This document shows, one piece after another, positions 59,981 through 64,000 of a DNA stretch of 64,000 nt. Positions within the stretch are counted from its first letter, which is position 1. Every line of letters starts with the position of its first letter. The DNA lies in NCBI GenBank assembly GCA_963781155.1, contig CAWAEC010000006.1, positions 186,001 through 250,000 on the forward strand, given 5' to 3'. The position numbers were made by a program, and so were the translations under genes. The DNA comes from PALSA-693 sp963781155. Lineage in GTDB: Bacteria > Actinomycetota > Acidimicrobiia > Acidimicrobiales > Palsa-688. The notes beneath the pieces were generated by a model, which saw only the letters and a program-made list of their open reading frames with translations, was not told the DNA's origin and ran no database searches.

Positions 59981-61057
59981 ATGGAACGACTGGGCATCGT
60001 GGGACTCCCGAACTCGGGGAAGTCGAGCCTCTTCAACGCGCTCACCGGCGCAACTGCCCCCGTTGCCGCCCATCCGTTCTCAACGACCGAGTCCACCGTC
60101 GGCATCGCCCACGTGCCCGACCACCGGGTGGACGAGCTCGCACAGATGAGCCACAGCCGCAAGGTCGTCCACGCCACGGTCGAATTCGTCGACATCGCCG
60201 GGCTGGTGGCCGGTTCGTCAACAGGGGAGGGGCTCGGCAATCGTTTTCTGGCCGGTATCCGCGAAGCCGACGCCCTCTGCCTGGTCTTGCGGGCATTCGA
60301 GGACGACAACGTCCCTGGCGACACCGATCCCGTCTCCGATCTCGGAGTGCTCGAGCTGGAGCTGGTTCTGGCCGACGCCGGCACCGTTTCGGCCCAGCTC
60401 GACAAGCGGCGCAAGGCCGCCAGATCCGACAAGTCGCTGGCAGGCGAAGTCGCCGCCCTGGAGCGGGCCTTGACGGAGGTGGAGGCCGGCACACCCATCT
60501 ACCGTTCGGCGCTCTCGACCGACGAGCGCGCCCTGCTCCGGCCATTCTTCCTGCTGACCAACAAACCGGTGCTCGCCGTCGTCAATCTGGACGAAGACCA
60601 GGTGGCTGACGCCGAGGCGGTGGTTAAGCCGGTGGCCTCGGCGCTCGGCGGCCACGGCGACGTCCTCGGCGTGAGCGTGAAGCTGGAGGCGGAAGCCGCC
60701 CGGCTGGAGCCGGAGAGTCGCGCTGAACTGCTCGAGGGTCTCGGCCTCGGCGAGGGTGCCCTCCCGCGGGTGGCCCGGTCCGCGTATCACCTGCTCGGCC
60801 GGCGGACCTTTCTCACCACGGGCGACAAGGAGAGCCGGGCGTGGACATTCCGGGCGGGGGCCAAAGCGCCCGAGTGCGCCGGGGTGATCCACTCCGACCT
60901 GCAGCGCGGCTTCATCCGGGCCGAAGTGATCCGCTGGGACGAACTGTTGCGCCTCGGCTCGTGGCTCGCCGCCAAGGAGGCCGGCAAGCTGCGGGTCGAG
61001 GGCAAGGACTATGAGGTCATCGACGGCGATGTCCTCGAGATCCGCTTCAACGTCTGA
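59981..61057 (+). CDS. ychF: Redox-regulated ATPase YchF (Obg family)
   Basis: 358 aa. G1 reads GLPNSGKSSLFNALTG, switch region HPFSTTESTVGIAHV, G3 VDIAGLVAGSSTGEGLGNRF. The base-specificity motif is NLDE (VVNLDED) in place of NKxD, which explains ATP preference. The TGS domain closes the protein (FITxxx-like segment TWTFRAG, GVIHSDLQRGFIRAEVIRWD, VEGKDYEVIDGDVLEIRFNV). Conserved protein acting on ribosome and stress responses. It has a tight operon below: a DUF192-like gene 7 nt downstream, then rsmI. Confidence 0.95.
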   Translation: MERLGIVGLPNSGKSSLFNALTGATAPVAAHPFSTTESTVGIAHVPDHRVDELAQMSHSRKVVHATVEFVDIAGLVAGSSTGEGLGNRFLAGIREADALCLVLRAFEDDNVPGDTDPVSDLGVLELELVLADAGTVSAQLDKRRKAARSDKSLAGEVAALERALTEVEAGTPIYRSALSTDERALLRPFFLLTNKPVLAVVNLDEDQVADAEAVVKPVASALGGHGDVLGVSVKLEAEAARLEPESRAELLEGLGLGEGALPRVARSAYHLLGRRTFLTTGDKESRAWTFRAGAKAPECAGVIHSDLQRGFIRAEVIRWDELLRLGSWLAAKEAGKLRVEGKDYEVIDGDVLEIRFNV

Positions 61058-61064
61058 CCGCCCC

Positions 61065-61403
61065 ATGTCGTGGCTGCTTCGTGCCGGCGACGTGCTCGCT
61101 GTCATCGAGGACCGACGCCCGGGTTGGCAGGCGTCGCTTCAGGGCGCACTGGTGCTGCGCAGCCCGACAGTGGTGCAGACGCTCACACCGGGTTTGGCTC
61201 GCGCTCTCGACGTGGCCTGGTGTGGCCCGGCCCATCTCGATGGCGGCCAGGCCGCCCTCCGGGTGCGGCGGATCCGGGTGATCGGCCCGCACCGGGTTTC
61301 GCCACCCCACCTCGGCCCGGGCGGGTTGGTGGTGGCGCCGGCGGGCACCTTCGAACGATGGCGCCTGCATGTCGGCGACTGCCTTGAGATCCGCGGCGAA
61401 TGA
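61065..61403 (+). CDS. DUF192 family protein
   Basis: 112 aa. The segments LQGALVLRSPTVVQTLTPG, ALDVAWCG, RVRRIRVIGPHRVSP and GLVVAPAGTFERWRLHVGD follow the small beta-rich DUF192 fold (a strand with P-rich entry, a central acid or Cys region, and a closing xVLExxxGxxxxxxLxxGD-like strand). Function is unknown for the family. ATG 61065 is 7 nt after ychF and the TGA overlaps the rsmI ATG (ATGA), placing it in the ychF-rsmI operon. Confidence 0.7.
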   Translation: MSWLLRAGDVLAVIEDRRPGWQASLQGALVLRSPTVVQTLTPGLARALDVAWCGPAHLDGGQAALRVRRIRVIGPHRVSPPHLGPGGLVVAPAGTFERWRLHVGDCLEIRGE

Positions 61404-62299
61404 CGGTGCCCGGGCCGACCGAAAGGGCACCGGGGCGGATCGTTCTGGTGGGCACCCCGATCGGCAATCTCGGGGACCTGTCGCCGCGCGCCGTGGCCAC
61501 ACTGCGAGCGGCCGACGTCATTTTCTGCGAGGACACCCGGCGGACGCGGAAGTTGCTCAGCTCGGCGGGTATCCCGACGCCACGCCTGTTGACCATGCAC
61601 CAGCACAATGAAGCGACCTCGGCTGCCTATGCAGTCGAACTGGCGGGGGACGGGGTGTCGGTCGCCGTGGTGACCGACGCGGGCATGCCCGGCATCTCCG
61701 ACCCGGGGGAGCGCGTCGTGAGAGCGGCGGCCGAGCAGGGCATTGCTGTGGAGGTCGTTCCCGGGCCGTCAGCAGCCCTGACCGCCCTGGCCGCTTCCGG
61801 ACTGCCCGCTGAACGATTTTGCTTCGAAGGCTTCCTCCCTCGACGCGGCCAGGACCGACGGGACCGCGTGAAAGCCGTCGCGGCCCGGACCTACACCACC
61901 GTGCTGTTCGAGGCGCCGCACCGGGTGGTCCGAACGCTGGCCGACCTGGCTGACGCGTGCGGACGCCACCGATACGTGGTCATCGGCCGGGAACTTACGA
62001 AGTTGCACGAGCAGATATGGCGAGGCAACCTCGGCGACGCCCTGACGTGGGCGCAAAGCGGGGAGCCCCGAGGCGAGTGGGTGCTCGTCGTCTCGGGCCC
62101 CGATGCCGCCGGCCGCGACCATCCCCCGCCGGCCGACGAGGACGTGCTCGACGCCTTGCAGACGTGGCTCGAAGGTGGCGCCGACCGCCGCCAGGCCGTC
62201 GCGGGAGTTGCGGCCGAGATGGGTGTACCCAAGCGGCACGTCTACCAGTTGGCCGTCCAGCTCGCTCACGAGGGCCCGCGGCGGGATCGAGCCCAATAA
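61400..62299 (+). CDS. rsmI: 16S rRNA (cytidine1402-2'-O)-methyltransferase
   Basis: 299 aa SAM-dependent methyltransferase that modifies the 2'-O of C1402 in 16S rRNA. Family blocks are IVLVGTPIGNLGDLSPRAVA, ADVIFCEDTRRTRKLLSSAG, VAVVTDAGMPGISDPGERVV, VVPGPSAALTALAASGLPAE and FCFEGFLPRRGQDRRDRVK (YfiM-like). The C-terminal DNA-binding-like helix RRQAVAGVAAEMGVPKRHVY is normal for the family. ATG overlaps the stop of the previous gene. Confidence 0.96.
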   Translation: MTVPGPTERAPGRIVLVGTPIGNLGDLSPRAVATLRAADVIFCEDTRRTRKLLSSAGIPTPRLLTMHQHNEATSAAYAVELAGDGVSVAVVTDAGMPGISDPGERVVRAAAEQGIAVEVVPGPSAALTALAASGLPAERFCFEGFLPRRGQDRRDRVKAVAARTYTTVLFEAPHRVVRTLADLADACGRHRYVVIGRELTKLHEQIWRGNLGDALTWAQSGEPRGEWVLVVSGPDAAGRDHPPPADEDVLDALQTWLEGGADRRQAVAGVAAEMGVPKRHVYQLAVQLAHEGPRRDRAQ

Positions 62300-62326
62300 C
62301 GCCACCTCGACGATCCTCGTCGCCGG

Positions 62327-62332
62327 TACCCT
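62327..62332 (+). promoter_or_regulatory. -10 box, leaderless start of metG
   Basis: TACCCT is 8 nt before GTG 62341 but only 2 nt before ATG 62335, which argues for the GTG. Confidence 0.45.
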
Positions 62333-62340
62333 CCATGGCC

Positions 62341-63849
62341 GTGGCCCGGTTTTATGTCACCACCCCCATCTACTACGTCAACGACTCACCCCACATCGGC
62401 CACGCCTACACCACTGTCACGGCCGACGCCCTGGCCCGATGGCACCGGTTGCGCGGCGAGGAGGTGTTTTTTCTCACCGGCACCGACGAGCACGGGCTCA
62501 AAGTGCAGCGCGCCGCGGAAGCAAACGGCCTGACGCCGCTGGAGCAAGCGGATCGGACCAGCGCCCGCTACCGCGAGGAATGGGCGGCCCTCGACATTTC
62601 CTACGACGACTTCATCCGGACCTCGGAACCCCGGCACCACCGGTCCACCCAGGCCCTGATGCAAGCTGCATACGACAACGGATGGATCGAGTTGCGTCCC
62701 TACGAGGGGTTGTACTGCGTCTCGTGCGAGGCGTACTACACCGAGTCCGAGCTGATTGACGGGGTCAACTGTCCGATCCACGGCACCCGCGTCGAACTGC
62801 TGTCCGAGGAGAACTATTTCTTCAAGCTGTCGGAGTTCACCGACCGGTTGCTGGAGTGGTACGAGGCGAACCCCTCTGCGGTGACCCCCGAAGCGAAGCG
62901 CAACGAGGCGGTCGGTCTGATCAAGGGTGGTCTGCGCGACATCTCCATCTCTCGCACATCGATCACCTGGGGCGTCCCGGTGCCCTGGGACCCGGCCCAC
63001 GTCTTCTACGTCTGGTACGACGCCCTGATCAACTACGTGACCGCGATCGGCTACGGGTCAGACCCGGAGAGGTTCGCCGCCTGGTGGCCGGCCGTTCACC
63101 ATCTGATCGGAAAAGACATCCTGCGCTTCCATTGCGTGTACTGGCCCGCGCTGCTCATGGCGGCCGGTATCGATCCACCCGCACGCATTGCCGTGCACGG
63201 GTTTTTGCTGGTTGGCGGCGAGAAGATGTCCAAGTCGTCTCTGACCGGTATTGCCCCTGCCGATTTGCTCCCGACCTTCGGTGTCGACGGGTTCCGGTAC
63301 CACTTCTTGCGTGACCAGGCGTTCGGCCCCGACGGCGAGTTCTCGTATGAGGGGATGGTCGCCCGTTACAACGCCGACCTGGCCAACAACCTCGGGAACC
63401 TGCTGGCCCGGGTGACGACTGTGGTGGAGCGCAAGTGCGCGGGCATCGGTCCGGCTCCCGATCCATCCAGTTCCTTGGCGGTGGCCGCCGCATCCGCCTA
63501 CGAGACCGCGGCGGGAGCCTGGACCCGGATCGCGCCGAGTGAGGCCCTCGAAGCGACCTGGCGTTTGGTGCGGGAAACCAACGCGGCCCTGGAAGCAGCG
63601 GAGCCGTGGAAGGCCGAGCCCGGCCCCGACGTCGACGCCGTGCTCGGTGATGCCCTGGAGGCGCTGCGAATTGTGGCCATCCTGGCCAGCCCGGCCCTGA
63701 CGCGGGCCTCACAGGAGATCTGGCGCCGGATCGGTCTATCCGGCCGGGTGGAAGATCAACGTCTGCCCGAGGCCGTCATCTGGGGCGGGTATCCGGGCGG
63801 GTTGCGGGTCGAGCGCGGCCAGCCGCTCTTCCCGCGCATCACCGATTGA
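62341..63849 (+). CDS. metG: Methionyl-tRNA synthetase
   Basis: 502 aa class I synthetase. HIGH motif SPHIGHAYTTVTADALARWH, tRNA-binding KMSKS as VGGEKMSKSSLTGIAPADLL, and a single zinc knuckle in GLYCVSCEAYYTESEL plus NCPIHGTRVE. The connecting peptide and the anticodon domain (YHFLRDQAFGPDGEFSYEGM, NNLGNLLARV) are present, and the protein ends without the extra C-terminal tRNA-binding module, as in mycobacterial enzymes. GTG 62341 is preferred by promoter spacing; ATG 62335 is two codons upstream. Confidence 0.96.
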   Translation: MARFYVTTPIYYVNDSPHIGHAYTTVTADALARWHRLRGEEVFFLTGTDEHGLKVQRAAEANGLTPLEQADRTSARYREEWAALDISYDDFIRTSEPRHHRSTQALMQAAYDNGWIELRPYEGLYCVSCEAYYTESELIDGVNCPIHGTRVELLSEENYFFKLSEFTDRLLEWYEANPSAVTPEAKRNEAVGLIKGGLRDISISRTSITWGVPVPWDPAHVFYVWYDALINYVTAIGYGSDPERFAAWWPAVHHLIGKDILRFHCVYWPALLMAAGIDPPARIAVHGFLLVGGEKMSKSSLTGIAPADLLPTFGVDGFRYHFLRDQAFGPDGEFSYEGMVARYNADLANNLGNLLARVTTVVERKCAGIGPAPDPSSSLAVAAASAYETAAGAWTRIAPSEALEATWRLVRETNAALEAAEPWKAEPGPDVDAVLGDALEALRIVAILASPALTRASQEIWRRIGLSGRVEDQRLPEAVIWGGYPGGLRVERGQPLFPRITD

Positions 63850-64000
63850 GCACCCGCCAGCAGGCAGACTGGGCGGGAACAGAAGGCGGCGGCGAATTGC
63901 CACAATCGGAGTCCATCGCAGCAGAGCAGCATCCGCCACTGGCGGCGGTTCTCGTCGCCCGCTTCACCTCCTGCACGAGCGCGTTCCGGCAGGAGCGCTG
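63846..64000 (+). CDS. Possible start of a further gene, cut by the window
   Basis: TTG 63846 overlaps the metG stop (TTGA) and opens a frame running to the window end without stops, LSTRQQADWAGTEGGGELPQ then SESIAAEQHPPLAAVLVARF. It does not resemble a typical TatD start and has no ribosome site. Could be the N-terminus of the next protein or chance. Confidence 0.25.
   Translation, partial: MSTRQQADWAGTEGGGELPQSESIAAEQHPPLAAVLVARFTSCTSAFRQER

Noticed and set aside
1..64000. tRNA genes, rRNA, phage or insertion elements
   Set aside because: No cloverleaf sequences, rRNA segments, transposase or integrase signatures were recognised on either strand by reading; a dedicated tRNA scan would settle this.

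Overview
The window is GC-rich, gene-dense bacterial chromosome that reads as a high-GC actinobacterium. The clues are a bL37-type mini ribosomal protein, a mycothiol-dependent nitroreductase homologue, several luciferase-like (LLM, often F420-dependent) oxidoreductases, an NDMA-type alcohol dehydrogenase, a tuberculostearate-type lipid gene pair, and a MurA with Asp at the fosfomycin-target position. The large load of acyl-CoA dehydrogenases, type III CoA-transferases and LLM enzymes suggests an Acidimicrobiia-like lineage (inference only). I saw no rRNA, tRNA, CRISPR array, prophage or insertion sequence.

Region 1-30.5 kb is a catabolic block. It holds four acyl-CoA dehydrogenases, three LLM oxidoreductases, a nitroreductase, a Rieske protein, two TesB-like thioesterases, two alpha/beta hydrolases, an aldo/keto reductase, an orphan CoxL-type molybdoenzyme subunit, an orphan CoA-ligase alpha subunit, an SDR, an epoxide hydrolase, two unusual type III CoA-transferases, a crotonase with an extra N-terminal half, an amidohydrolase and a TetR regulator. 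These look like parts for activating and beta-oxidising hydrophobic or cyclic acids; the actual substrate cannot be read from sequence.

Region 30.5-43 kb mixes transport and membrane genes (CDF exporter, DedA), alkylation repair (Ogt, Ada-AlkA and a second AlkA-like glycosylase), and lipid modification (FAD reductase plus SAM methyltransferase of 10-methyl fatty acid synthesis, with a Delta9-type desaturase nearby). It also has a universal stress protein, a flavodoxin-like protein, a crotonase, an alcohol dehydrogenase and the nitroreductase homologue. At 42.8-43.8 kb a small unknown protein overlaps a CdiA-CT-like PD-(D/E)xK nuclease candidate. Region 43.8-51.9 kb holds a short-form large NAD-glutamate dehydrogenase, an RpiR regulator, a repeat-bearing 558-bp intergenic stretch, MurA and an ion-channel-like protein. 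Region 51.9-64 kb is mostly housekeeping: DEAD-box helicase, XseA/XseB, metallophosphoesterase, aminopeptidase N, PfkB kinase, bL37, YchF, a DUF192-like protein, RsmI and MetG.

Two features cut across the window. First, about 18 genes have a TANNNT hexamer 6-9 nt before the start codon, the signature of leaderless transcription; three more such boxes lead into 9-16 codon mini-ORFs whose stop overlaps or nearly touches the next gene. Second, at least a dozen otherwise well-conserved genes are broken by single-base indels, mostly one surplus base and in one case a C6 homopolymer. This looks like uncorrected sequencing error rather than biology, and reading frames here should be treated accordingly.
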